A stretch of DNA of 64,000 bases from Prauserella alba. Lineage in GTDB: Bacteria; Actinomycetota; Actinomycetes; Mycobacteriales; Pseudonocardiaceae. A program made the position numbers and the translations under genes. Under the pieces are notes generated by a model. It did not search any database. It was not told where the DNA came from and saw only the letters and a program-made list of their open reading frames with translations. This document shows positions 36,411 through 44,836 of this stretch, piece by piece; positions within the stretch are counted from its first letter, which is position 1; each line of letters opens with the position of its first letter. The stretch spans positions 236,841-300,840 of the forward strand of contig NZ_JAMTCH010000003.1 in assembly GCF_024171735.1 (NCBI RefSeq), in the 5' to 3' direction.

Positions 36411-37238
36411 CTACAGGTCGGTACCGGCCTCGACCATCTGCATGGATCCGGTGATGTACCTGCCCTTGTCGGACACCAGGTGCAGCACCTGGTCGGTGAC
36501 GTCCTCGGGCTGGAGGGCGACGACGGGAAGGGCGTTGAGGTCCTGGGCGGCGGCCTCGAAGTCGGCGCGCGTCGGATTCTCGACGTCGGGTGCGAACAAC
36601 CGGTACAGCGACTCACGGAGGATCATGTCGGTCGCGACCGCCGTGGGGTGCACGGTGTTGACGCGGATGTTGTGCGGTGCCAACTCCTTCGCCATGACCT
36701 TCATCAACATGATCAGCCCGGCCTTGGACGAGGCGTAGTGCGCCGTGTTCGCGTTCGCCTGGACGCCGGCGACCGAACTCGTGATGACGACGGACCCGCC
36801 GCGGCCGCCGTCGATGATGTGTGGCACGGCCGCCTTCAGCGTCTTCCACACACCCGTCAGGTTGATGTCGATCGTGTCCTGCCACGCCTCGTCGGTCATC
36901 TCGAGGGACGGCCCGTGCCCGAAGATCCCGGCATTGGCCAGGACGATGTCGAGCCGGCCGAATCGGTCGACCCCGGCGTTCACCGCGGCCGCGAGTGCCT
37001 GCGAATCGCGTACGTCGGCGTCCCGCGCGACGATCCGCCGCCCGGTTCGTTCCACGAGCCGTACCGTCTCGTCGAGGTCGTCCGCCGTGGCGAGGGGATA
37101 GGGGATGCTGTCGACCTTCGCCGTCGTGTCGATGGCGATGATGTCGGCGCCTTCCTCGGCGAGGGCCACCGCGTGGCTCCGGCCCTGACCGCGTGCTGCA
37201 CCGGTGATGAACGCGACCTTGTCGTCGAACCTGCCCAT
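36411..37238 (-). CDS. Mycofactocin-dependent-type SDR oxidoreductase
   Basis: 275 residues from ATG 37238, six bases after GGAG. The Rossmann motif TGAARGQGRSHAVALAEEGADIIAID, the insertion IPYPLATADDLDETVRLVE after the second strand and VARDADVRD are diagnostic of the SDR subfamily whose nicotinamide is not exchangeable and is recycled by mycofactocin. The active site is SSVAGV...YASSK (Ser, Tyr and Lys). A complete mycofactocin locus lies 8 kb away, so the cofactor is available. The substrate is probably an alcohol or terpenoid alcohol, not determinable here. Confidence 0.88.
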   Translation of the reverse strand: MGRFDDKVAFITGAARGQGRSHAVALAEEGADIIAIDTTAKVDSIPYPLATADDLDETVRLVERTGRRIVARDADVRDSQALAAAVNAGVDRFGRLDIVLANAGIFGHGPSLEMTDEAWQDTIDINLTGVWKTLKAAVPHIIDGGRGGSVVITSSVAGVQANANTAHYASSKAGLIMLMKVMAKELAPHNIRVNTVHPTAVATDMILRESLYRLFAPDVENPTRADFEAAAQDLNALPVVALQPEDVTDQVLHLVSDKGRYITGSMQMVEAGTDL

Positions 37239-37426
37239 GGTCATCTCCGTGTCGTCGTTGACTACGGCGCCCTGGGCAGGACGTTATGGCACGGGGTGCC
37301 GAAGGTCCAGGAGCGGGCGGCGACAACAGCCATACGGCGCATTCGATCGAGTGCGCTGCCACGGTGCGCCGAGGCGGAGCAAGGGTGCGCTTCCCGGGAC
37401 CGGCTTCCCGGCGGTCCCCGGGATCC

Positions 37427-37477
37427 ACAACACGGCCGCCGGAATCCGCAACACGGTCCCCGGAAAGCGCAACACGG
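37427..37477. repeat. 21-bp-period repeat, site B (3 units)
   Basis: ACAACACGG or GCAACACGG at 37427, 37448 and 37469, exactly 21 bases apart, ending nine bases before the end of the leftward ceramidase gene, so they form the start of its 3' untranslated region. In the sense of that transcript the unit reads CCGTGTTGC, as at site A. Confidence 0.9.
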
Positions 37478-37485
37478 CGTACGGG

Positions 37486-39525
37486 TCAGTGGATCGTGAA
37501 CTCCCTCGTCACGCCCGTGATCGGGGTGATGCGGCCGAGGGTGTTCTTGGCGTCCCCGCGGTAGCGGATCCGGTGGGGGCCGGTGGTGCCGGCGGGCGGC
37601 CGCCACGTGATCGTGACGCGGGACGACGACAGGCCGCGGCGTTTCCAGTGCAACGTGGTCGACCAGTCGCCGTCGTCGGCAACCGTCCGCCACGCGCGGC
37701 CGTCCCAGCGCTGCACCTCCAGGTACGTGCCCCCACGGTGCAGGTCGTTGCTCGGGTGGGCACCGGCGAACGCCGCGGACACCTGCTCCCCCGCGGAGTA
37801 GGCCGTGGCGGGCTGGGTCAGCACGTCGCCGAACCGTGTACCGATCGGAGGCGTGTCGAGCACGACACCGGGCTGGAGCCGGAACTGCTTGCCCGACAGA
37901 TCCGCGGGCTGCTCGCCGGGCGGCACGTCACGGCCGTCGCGCATCGCCGTCGCGAGACCGTGCGCGGTCTGCTGCAAGGCCGGCAGCTGCCACCGGCCGA
38001 ACAGGGTGCTGCCGCCCTCGTAGTGCTGGGCGTCGTACTCCTCCGGCGTGGTCAGGTAGTGGAAGTAGGAGTTGGCATAGCCCGCGACGAGGACGTCGCG
38101 CAGGTCGGCACCCACGGTCTCGGCGACCGTCCGCCGCAGCCGCAGGCCTGCCGTGACCGTCACCTCGCCGGGCATGCCGATGAGGTACAGGTCGCCGATA
38201 CGCACCAGCTGCACCGGCACGATCTCCTGCACCCACGGATAGACCTTGTTCATGGCCCCGACCGGCGCGAACACGCCCTTCGGTGCCTGACATTCCTTCA
38301 GCTTCGGCGATGCGCGGTACAGCACGGCGTGGGAAACCTTGTCCCACAACGGATTCTCGCCCTCGTCGAATCCGGGGAAGCCCGGCCCGTCCTCCAGGCT
38401 GCCCGCAGCCATGGCCGCACCGACCGCCGGTGAGCAGGTGCGGTGCGTCCGGCCGTCGCCGGTGAACTCGGGGCGAACCTCCACATCGGAGAGATCGACG
38501 TGGACGAGCCGCGCATCGACCCCGCCCGCGAGGTCCGTGCCGGCCGCGGTCAGCTGGCGTTTCGCGGCACGATACTGTCGCTCGCCGTTGGCGGTCGTGC
38601 GGCCGAAGTCCTCGGGCGTAGTCGGCGGGGTCAGGTCGAGGTTGGGTGTTAGATCGCCCGCGTTGGTCTGGGCGAACGCCGAGACGAACGACGGCGAGCG
38701 ATCGCCGCGGTAGTCGACGCCCGCGTCCTGCCGTTCCCAGCGATAGGCGGCGTATCCCTTGTTGTCGGAGCTGACGAGACGGTTGTCGCCGGACATGCTC
38801 GTCGCGTGGACCGGGAACCAGTTGATCGCGCCGACGGGCCTGCCGTCGCGTTCGATCCGCAGCAGCGAGGTCTGCGGGTCGACCGCGTCGGGGAAATGGG
38901 CCTTGTCACGGTCGGGGTTGCGCTCGAACGCCGCGCGTGAACGGTTGGCGCTCGCGCCGGTGAGCTCGTCATGGGTGAGCGTGAGCGACGCGGGTGCGAG
39001 ATCGGCATGGGCGCGATCGGCCGATTCGACGATGCCGGACGTGACCGCCTCGAACGTCTTCCGGTGGAAACCCAGCGTGGTCAGGTTGTACAGCAGGTGG
39101 TGCGAATGGCCACCCGGGGCGGCGTGCGAGTGTGTGGCGGTCAGCATGACGTTGCGCTCGGTGTAGGTGTCGCCGTAGCGCTCCGCCAGCCTGCGCAGCA
39201 CTTCCTGGCGCACGCTGTTGAAGATCATCGGTGCGTCCACGACGATCAGCAGCACGCGCCGGCCCGTCTCCCTGTCGGCGATGACGAACGCGCGCGAACG
39301 CTGGCGGTTGTGCAGACCGGCTGCCTGCTGATCGATGCGGCCGTAGCCCATCAGGCCGACCTCGGCGATCTCGCCCGTCGCGTCGGCGATGCCGCGTCCC
39401 ACGAGATACGGCTCGGCTGCGTGCACGGCATCCTTCCCTTCGGACGGGCTCGCGCCGGCAGGGGCCGTGAGCAACGACGCACCGAGAAGCAGCGTCGTGA
39501 CCAGGACCAACACGCGTTTCGTCAT
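37486..39525 (-). CDS. Secreted neutral ceramidase
   Basis: 679 residues from ATG 39525 with a signal peptide (KRVLVLVTTLLLGASLL, cleavage near PAGA). Motifs of neutral/alkaline ceramidases are present: GIADATGEIAEVGLMGYGR near the mature start, zinc site ATHSHAAPGGHSHH, and NAGDLTPN in place of NxGDVSPN with Thr at the catalytic Ser position. The C-terminal immunoglobulin-like domain is at about 560-679. It cleaves the amide of ceramides outside the cell, giving sphingosine and fatty acid. It could also act on other N-acyl lipids. Monocistronic; repeats follow its stop. Confidence 0.9.
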   Translation of the reverse strand: MTKRVLVLVTTLLLGASLLTAPAGASPSEGKDAVHAAEPYLVGRGIADATGEIAEVGLMGYGRIDQQAAGLHNRQRSRAFVIADRETGRRVLLIVVDAPMIFNSVRQEVLRRLAERYGDTYTERNVMLTATHSHAAPGGHSHHLLYNLTTLGFHRKTFEAVTSGIVESADRAHADLAPASLTLTHDELTGASANRSRAAFERNPDRDKAHFPDAVDPQTSLLRIERDGRPVGAINWFPVHATSMSGDNRLVSSDNKGYAAYRWERQDAGVDYRGDRSPSFVSAFAQTNAGDLTPNLDLTPPTTPEDFGRTTANGERQYRAAKRQLTAAGTDLAGGVDARLVHVDLSDVEVRPEFTGDGRTHRTCSPAVGAAMAAGSLEDGPGFPGFDEGENPLWDKVSHAVLYRASPKLKECQAPKGVFAPVGAMNKVYPWVQEIVPVQLVRIGDLYLIGMPGEVTVTAGLRLRRTVAETVGADLRDVLVAGYANSYFHYLTTPEEYDAQHYEGGSTLFGRWQLPALQQTAHGLATAMRDGRDVPPGEQPADLSGKQFRLQPGVVLDTPPIGTRFGDVLTQPATAYSAGEQVSAAFAGAHPSNDLHRGGTYLEVQRWDGRAWRTVADDGDWSTTLHWKRRGLSSSRVTITWRPPAGTTGPHRIRYRGDAKNTLGRITPITGVTREFTIH

Positions 39526-39716
39526 CCGCTCACCCGTCCGCCGGCAAAACGTGAATGAGATTCGAATTTTCGGCGTCGGGGTTGGGTCGCGCAAGGGTGC
39601 AACCGACGGGAACCGGTCCCGACCGGGTGATAATCGGGCGGTATCACCCGGGTGGCGGCCCCGGCGTGTGCTCAGGTCGCAGCCGGGAGCAGCGCTGCGT
39701 CCCCGCGGGGTGTGGC

Positions 39717-40547
39717 TCAGTGCCGGTGGAGGTGGTCCAGCAACAGTGCGGTCAGCTGTTCCGGGGCCTCCTCGGGGACCCAGTGCGTGACGTCTTCGAG
39801 CATCTGGAACTCGTACGGCCCGTGGGCCCACTGCTCGGTCGCCAGCGCCGCCGTCGAGCCGAACGCGACGTCCTCGGTGCTCCAGACGTACAGGGTCGGC
39901 ACCGTCACCGCCTCGATCGCCGCCTTCGGGCTGCCGGCCCGGTACCAGTTCAACGCGGCGGTCAGGGCGCCCGGTTCGGACAACCGTGCGAGGTAGTCGT
40001 CCACCCGGCCTCGCGGAACCTTCCACTCGAACATACGGCGCAGCGGCTCGCCGCCGTCGGCGAGCATGCGCTTCTCGGTGTCGGAGCTGCGCCAGTCACG
40101 CATGTACTGCGAGCGCATCGCCTGGTCCTCGTCGGTGCGGAGCGCGTCGCCCAGCGCACGAGGATGCGGCGTCGACACCGCGGTGAGCGTGCGCAGCCGG
40201 TCGGGGTGCCGGTCGGCGGTCCACCAGGCGACGGCACCGCCCCAGTCGTGTCCCACCAGGTCGAACCGTGACCAGCCGAGTGCGCCCGCCATCGCGACGA
40301 CGTCGTCGACCAGATGGTCCATGTCGTAGTCGGCGACGTCGGTCGGCCGCACACCGGGCGAATAGCCGCGCTGGTCGGGCGCCACGGCGCGGTATCCCTC
40401 GGCGCCGAGGCGCGCGACCTGGTGTTCCCATTCCACAGCGGCCTCGGGGAACCCGTGCAGCAGCAACACCGGACGGCCGTCCTGCGGACCCGCGGCGATC
40501 GCGTCGAAATCGCCTGCGGACGTGGGAATGCTGAGATGCTCGATCAC
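39717..40547 (-). CDS. Alpha/beta hydrolase, epoxide-hydrolase-like
   Basis: 276 residues from GTG 40547. Oxyanion motif HGFPEAAVEW, nucleophile elbow GHDWGGAVAW with Asp as nucleophile, and a late Asp/His pair (STEDVAFG, DVTHWVPEE) match the epoxide hydrolase/dehalogenase group. Its GTG overlaps the TmsC-like stop in the pattern GTGA, so it is the fourth gene of the tms operon. A possible TANNNT element (TACCGT) six bases upstream could give extra leaderless transcripts. Whether it acts on fatty epoxides is unknown. Confidence 0.82.
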   Translation of the reverse strand: MIEHLSIPTSAGDFDAIAAGPQDGRPVLLLHGFPEAAVEWEHQVARLGAEGYRAVAPDQRGYSPGVRPTDVADYDMDHLVDDVVAMAGALGWSRFDLVGHDWGGAVAWWTADRHPDRLRTLTAVSTPHPRALGDALRTDEDQAMRSQYMRDWRSSDTEKRMLADGGEPLRRMFEWKVPRGRVDDYLARLSEPGALTAALNWYRAGSPKAAIEAVTVPTLYVWSTEDVAFGSTAALATEQWAHGPYEFQMLEDVTHWVPEEAPEQLTALLLDHLHRH

Positions 40548-41032
40548 GCCCGCACGGTAGCGGACGTCACCGACGTCGCGTTCACTCCGCCAAGGCGGAG
40601 CGAACGTTCGGTTCGCCGCACGGCACGGCGCAGGAGATACGGCAGCACGACGTGGTGCAGACGCGCCGCGATCGCCCACACGGCGCGTCCGACGCGGCCG
40701 TGGAACCGCACGTACGTCGCCCAGGTGACACCGTCGTCGTCGACGAAAGCCACGTTGCGCGCCTCGAGCAGCGGTGAGTGGGCTTCGAGAACCGCCGAAT
40801 CCTCGTCGGCATCCGCGAGACGCCAACCCGCCACCGACGCGGGAGAGTCGCTGAGCCGGAACCGGAGAACGTTCCGCCAACCGAACCGGACGAACACGGC
40901 CAGCGGGGTGGGCGCACCCTCGAACACGATGCGTGTCCATTCGCGCGGTGTACGCGCCTGTGACACGGCGGTGACCGCGCGGAACGCGGAAGCATGGTCG
41001 GCGCGGTCGGCCGCGGGCGCAGGTATGCGCAC
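40544..41032 (-). CDS. tmsC: TmsC-like protein of the 10-methyl fatty acid operon
   Basis: 162 residues from GTG 41032, three bases after the methyltransferase stop. The sequence (FEGAPTPLAVFVRFGWRNVLRF, then ATYVRFHGRVGRAVWAIAARLHHVVLPYLLRRAV) suggests a small alpha/beta cup fold with an amphipathic or membrane-touching C-terminal helix. In tmsABC operons of actinomycetes the third gene has no assigned function. I name it from position and size only. Confidence 0.6.
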   Translation of the reverse strand: MRIPAPAADRADHASAFRAVTAVSQARTPREWTRIVFEGAPTPLAVFVRFGWRNVLRFRLSDSPASVAGWRLADADEDSAVLEAHSPLLEARNVAFVDDDGVTWATYVRFHGRVGRAVWAIAARLHHVVLPYLLRRAVRRTERSLRLGGVNATSVTSATVRA

Positions 41033-41035
41033 GGT

Positions 41036-42373
41036 TCACACACCCCAATCCGGACGTAGCGGCATCGCAGCGTCGCCGCGCTCTCCGACCTTCACGCCCA
41101 GCACCTGCTGCAGCTCCAGCCGGTGCCGTTCGAACGCCAGCCGCGAGGCCGCCATGTACAGCGCCCACACCCGGGCACGTTGCACACCGGACTCGGCGAC
41201 CGCCTCGTCCCAATGGGCGTCGAGGTTGCGGCACCAGGCGGCGAGGGTGCGGCCGTAGTGTTCCCGCAGGTTCTCGGCGTGCCGCACCTCGAACCCGTTG
41301 TCCTGCATCGCCGACACGATCGTGCCGACGCCCTCGAGTTCGCCGTCGGGGAAGACGTAGCGGTCGATGAACGGCCCCGTGCGATGCGAGTCGTAGGTGT
41401 GCGGCCGCACGATGCAGTGGTTGAGCAGTCGCCCGCCGGGACGCACCTTCGACGACAGGAACCGGAAGTACGACGGCAGCGCCCGCGCGCCGATGTGCTC
41501 GGTCAGCCCGATCGACGACACCGCGTCGAACCCGGTCTCGGTGACGTCGCGATAGTCCAGGTGCCGCACCTCGGCACGACCCGCGAGGCCCCGTACCGCG
41601 AGGTCGCGCTGCGCCCACTCGGCCTGCTGCCGCGACAGCGTCACCCCGAGCGCGGTCACGCGGTAATGTTCGGCTGCGTGGGCGACCATGCCGCCCCAGC
41701 CGCAGCCGACGTCGAGCAGCCGCATGCCGGGGCGCAGTCCGAGCTTGCGGCACACGAGGTCGAACTTGTGGAACTGCGCCTCCTCCAGCGTCGACGCGGC
41801 CTCGGGGAAACAGGCGCAGGTGTAGGCCATCGACGGTCCGAGTACCCGTTCGTAGAACCGGTTGGACACGTCGTAGTGCCGCGCGATCGCGACGCTGTCG
41901 CGTGCCTTCGAATGCCGCAATCCGTGCAGCACACGGCGTGCCCGTGACGGAGCTTCCTCGGCCGGGATCGGCACCGGCCGCAGCAGCTCGCGCGCGTACC
42001 CGGCCATGGCACGTGCCAGCCACGCCTTGTCGGCCATGCTCGGCGACACCTCGTCGATCGCCCGCAGTACCGCGTACACGTCGCCGGTGATGTCGAGCGT
42101 GCCCGTGACGTACGCGCGCGCCATGCCCAGCTCGTTCGGAGCCGTCAGCACGTAGCTCAGCGCCGCCGGGGTGCGGATGTGGATGCGCGGCGCCGCGTCG
42201 GGGTCGCCGACCACGGTGCCGTCGTACGCGGTCACCGTCACCGGCGGGTTGTCGCCGAGCAGCCGGGTCAGCAGCGCACTCAGCGGCAGGCCGCCACCGG
42301 GGCCGGACGTGGCGCCGCGTTCCCGCGGATGCGTGGACGTGGGCGCCGTGGAGAGGGGACGTGTCGCCACCAT
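41036..42373 (-). CDS. tmsB: SAM-dependent fatty acyl methyltransferase (TmsB/BfaB)
   Basis: 445 residues from ATG 42373. A CFA-synthase-like enzyme: SVAIARHYDVSNRFYERVLGPSMAYTCACF, SAM motif LLDVGCGWGGM, SSIGLTEHIG and RPHTYDSHRTGPFIDRYVFPDGEL are family signatures. With the flavoprotein seven bases upstream it forms the pair that methylates C-10 of oleoyl chains and then reduces the methylene, giving 10-methylstearic (tuberculostearic) acid. Cyclopropane synthesis is the alternative, but the neighbouring FAD oxidoreductase favours the 10-methyl route. Confidence 0.85.
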   Translation of the reverse strand: MVATRPLSTAPTSTHPRERGATSGPGGGLPLSALLTRLLGDNPPVTVTAYDGTVVGDPDAAPRIHIRTPAALSYVLTAPNELGMARAYVTGTLDITGDVYAVLRAIDEVSPSMADKAWLARAMAGYARELLRPVPIPAEEAPSRARRVLHGLRHSKARDSVAIARHYDVSNRFYERVLGPSMAYTCACFPEAASTLEEAQFHKFDLVCRKLGLRPGMRLLDVGCGWGGMVAHAAEHYRVTALGVTLSRQQAEWAQRDLAVRGLAGRAEVRHLDYRDVTETGFDAVSSIGLTEHIGARALPSYFRFLSSKVRPGGRLLNHCIVRPHTYDSHRTGPFIDRYVFPDGELEGVGTIVSAMQDNGFEVRHAENLREHYGRTLAAWCRNLDAHWDEAVAESGVQRARVWALYMAASRLAFERHRLELQQVLGVKVGERGDAAMPLRPDWGV

Positions 42374-42380
42374 CGTGTGA

Positions 42381-43697
42381 TCACCTCGCTTGCACGCACT
42401 TCGCGTAGAGGTCGAGCAGCCGTCCGCCGGGGTCGTACCGCTGCTTGACGGCCCGGTATGCGGGCCCGTTGTAGAGCCGCCAGAACGTGTCGGGGTCGTA
42501 GAAGCTCTCCGAGTACAGCGACTTGCGCCCGCCGAGCGCCGTGACGATCTCCTCGATGCGCCGGTTGTGGGCGCCCTGGGATTCGCCGGGTGCGAGCGGA
42601 GCCGTGCCCCAGAAGCCGAAGTTGACGTACAGCTCGTCGGGGTCCAGTTCGTACAGCGGCCAGCGCCTGCCGTCGCGTTGCCGCAGCGGGCAGATCCAGA
42701 TCGGACTGATGGGGATTTCCCGGTGCAGGAAGGAGAGAAACTTCCCGGCCTTGCCTATCGGGACTTCGACGTCCTGCATCACCGGTTCACGTTCGGGCCT
42801 GCCGAGCAGTCGTGAGACGCGGGCGAGCCAGCCGTGCCGCCGTTCGACGTTCACGACCTTCCAGTACACATCGGACCGCAGTAGCCGGGGGCCAGCGAGT
42901 AGCCGCACCAGCCGGTTCTGCGCACCCAGCGCGCGGGAGCACCAGAACCAGTCGGTGTCCCAGCGCCACAGGTAGTCGCGCACCGGCAGGTGGTCGACGG
43001 GGCGCTCGCGGATGGAGCGGTAGTAGATGTCGAGCCACGTGTAGTCGCTGACCCGGCCGGGTTCCCCTTCCATCGAGGCGAGCGTCAGATACAGCTCGCC
43101 GGGCGCGAAGACGGTGCCGTCGACGAAATCCGCCTCGCCGTCGCGGCAGGCGCGGGCGAGGCGGTCGAAGAACCGGCCGGGATCGGAGAAGCGGACGTGG
43201 TCGAGCCGGACGTAGGGACGCACCGGTGTGAGCTCGATGCGGAGCCGCAGTGCGTAGCCGAGCGTGCCGTAGGAATTGGGGAACGCGAAGAACAGGTCGC
43301 TGTGCTCGCCGCCGGGGGTGGCGGTGACGATGTCGCCGTCACCGGTGAGGATGTCCATCTCCAGGACCGACTCGTGGGGCATGCCTGCGCGGAACGACGA
43401 CGATTCGATCCCCAGCCCCGTGACGGCGCCGCCGAGCGTGATCGTCTTCAGCTGCGGCACCACGAGGGGCACCAGCCCGTGCGGCAGCGTGGCGTCGACG
43501 AGCTGCTCGTAGGTGACCATGCCCTCGACGTCTGCCGTCCGGGCATCCGGGTCGACCGACAGCACGTGGTCGAACGTCGACACGTCGAGGCCGGCATCGG
43601 CCAGGGCACGCGGGCGGAAGAGGTTCGACGTGCGTTTGGCCAGTCGCACCGGCGTGCCCGCGGGCAGTGCCTTCAGGTCGTCACGCAGAGCCGTCAC
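42381..43697 (-). CDS. tmsA: FAD-binding oxidoreductase reducing 10-methylene fatty acyl chains (TmsA/BfaA)
   Basis: 438 residues from GTG 43697. It has a VAO/DHCR24-type FAD-binding domain: VEGMVTYEQLVDATLPHG, then LGGAVTGLGIESSSFRAGMPHES and GTLGYALRLRIEL. It is the partner of the methyltransferase in 10-methyl-branched lipid synthesis, reducing the 10-methylene intermediate with NADPH. First gene of a four-gene operon. The start follows a leaderless-type promoter with two overlapping palindromes (43703-43720); the upstream frame is low-complexity. Confidence 0.85.
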   Translation of the reverse strand: MTALRDDLKALPAGTPVRLAKRTSNLFRPRALADAGLDVSTFDHVLSVDPDARTADVEGMVTYEQLVDATLPHGLVPLVVPQLKTITLGGAVTGLGIESSSFRAGMPHESVLEMDILTGDGDIVTATPGGEHSDLFFAFPNSYGTLGYALRLRIELTPVRPYVRLDHVRFSDPGRFFDRLARACRDGEADFVDGTVFAPGELYLTLASMEGEPGRVSDYTWLDIYYRSIRERPVDHLPVRDYLWRWDTDWFWCSRALGAQNRLVRLLAGPRLLRSDVYWKVVNVERRHGWLARVSRLLGRPEREPVMQDVEVPIGKAGKFLSFLHREIPISPIWICPLRQRDGRRWPLYELDPDELYVNFGFWGTAPLAPGESQGAHNRRIEEIVTALGGRKSLYSESFYDPDTFWRLYNGPAYRAVKQRYDPGGRLLDLYAKCVQAR

Positions 43698-43702
43698 ACG
43701 CC

Positions 43703-43720
43703 GGGTATACCCACTGTGGG
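43703..43720 (-). promoter_or_regulatory. tmsA leaderless promoter with overlapping palindromes
   Basis: GGGTATACCC at 43703-43712 is a perfect palindrome that includes the leftward -10 TATACC, six bases before the tmsA GTG. CCCACTGTGGG at 43710-43720 is a second palindrome. No Shine-Dalgarno sequence is present. A repressor overlapping the -10 could control branched-lipid synthesis. Confidence 0.55.
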
Positions 43721-43900
43721 CGTGGTACCCGGCGTTTTCTGACCCGGTCGGATCGGCGGCACCGCTGGAGTGCATACCCCGATCATGGCTCCGAACACCG
43801 TGACCTGCCACTGCGAGTCATGCGCTCGGAGGAACGGGGCGGCCGACACGCGGTTCTGCACCCCGGGTCACGGCCGTGTGGCGTCAGCCCTCTGGAATCG

Positions 43901-43951
43901 GCAACACGGTCCCCGGAACCTGCAACACGGCCCCCGGGATCTGCAACACGG
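43901..43951. repeat. 21-bp-period repeat, site C (3 units)
   Basis: GCAACACGG at 43901, 43922 and 43943, exactly 21 bases apart, with CCCCGG in the variable part. It lies 34 bases after the stop of the leftward DUF574 methyltransferase gene, read as CCGTGTTGC in that transcript. Confidence 0.9.
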
Positions 43952-43984
43952 GCGCGCGGGTGCAGGACACGCGGAGGGTGGCCG

Positions 43985-44836
43985 TCAGACGGGTTTGCGG
44001 GCCACACCGCCGAGGACGCGCGACGCCGACGGAACCTGCGCGAACAGCGTGTCCTCGTCGGGCCGCCACGCGGGCGCATAGACGAGACCCGGGTCGACGA
44101 GTGCGAAGTCCCCGAAGAACCGGGCGAACTCCTCGGACGTGCGCAGCTGGCCGGGGTTCGTCGTGTTCTCGTAGTAGTCCACGAGGTCGTCGAGAGCCGT
44201 GCGCTCGGCCTCGCTCGCCGGGTTCTCGTTGGTCATCTGCGAGAGCACGAGCAGTGAGCCGGCCGGAAGCTGCCTGCGGTAGAAGTCGAGCAGCCGGTCA
44301 GGGTCGGCGTCGTCCTTGAGGAAGTGCAGCACCGCGTTGACCAGCATCACGACGGGCTCGTCGCGGTCGATCAGGCCGGTGGCCATGACGCGCGACCAGA
44401 GTTCGTCGGGCTGCATCACGTCGGCGGCGATCGCCACGTGCCGGTCGCTGTCGGCGGTGTCGGCCAGCAGCATCTCCGAGTGGGTGAGCGCGATCGGCTC
44501 GTTGTCGGTGTACACGACGCGCGTGTCGTGCTGCGGCCGCGCCTCGTCGGCGACCTCGTGGACGTTGCCCACGGTCGGCAGGCCCGAACCCAGGTCGACG
44601 AACTGGCGCACGCCCGCCTCGGCGGCGCACCAGCGGACCGTGCGGCCGAGGAACTGCCTGCTGGTACGGCAGTAGTCGCCGAGCTGCGGGATGCGTTCAC
44701 GCGCCTTCTCCGCGAAGGCGCGGTCGATCGCGTAGTTCGTCTCACCGCCGATGAAGTAGTCGTAGATCCGGGCCGCGGACGGCTTGTCCAGGCTCTCCTC
44801 GATCGCGCGCAGCGCGTCGTCGGGTTCTGCGCTCAC
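43985..44836 (-). CDS. DUF574 (Methyltransf_19) family SAM methyltransferase
   Basis: 283 residues from GTG 44836. The start LDKPSAARIYDYFIGGETNYAIDRAFAEKA and FVDLGSGLPTVGNVHEVA are the signature of the DUF574 group, which is abundant in actinomycetes and has unknown substrates. VVYTDNEPIALTHS binds SAM ribose; the Asn-Ala-Val-Leu-His segment follows. It appears monocistronic. Repeats lie on both sides: the 16-bp type upstream and the 21-bp type downstream. Confidence 0.88.
   Translation of the reverse strand: MSAEPDDALRAIEESLDKPSAARIYDYFIGGETNYAIDRAFAEKARERIPQLGDYCRTSRQFLGRTVRWCAAEAGVRQFVDLGSGLPTVGNVHEVADEARPQHDTRVVYTDNEPIALTHSEMLLADTADSDRHVAIAADVMQPDELWSRVMATGLIDRDEPVVMLVNAVLHFLKDDADPDRLLDFYRRQLPAGSLLVLSQMTNENPASEAERTALDDLVDYYENTTNPGQLRTSEEFARFFGDFALVDPGLVYAPAWRPDEDTLFAQVPSASRVLGGVARKPV

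Noticed and set aside
41036-42373. Plain cyclopropane fatty acid synthase
   Set aside because: The adjacent FAD oxidoreductase and small third gene fit the tmsABC operon for 10-methyl fatty acids better, although cyclopropanation is not excluded.
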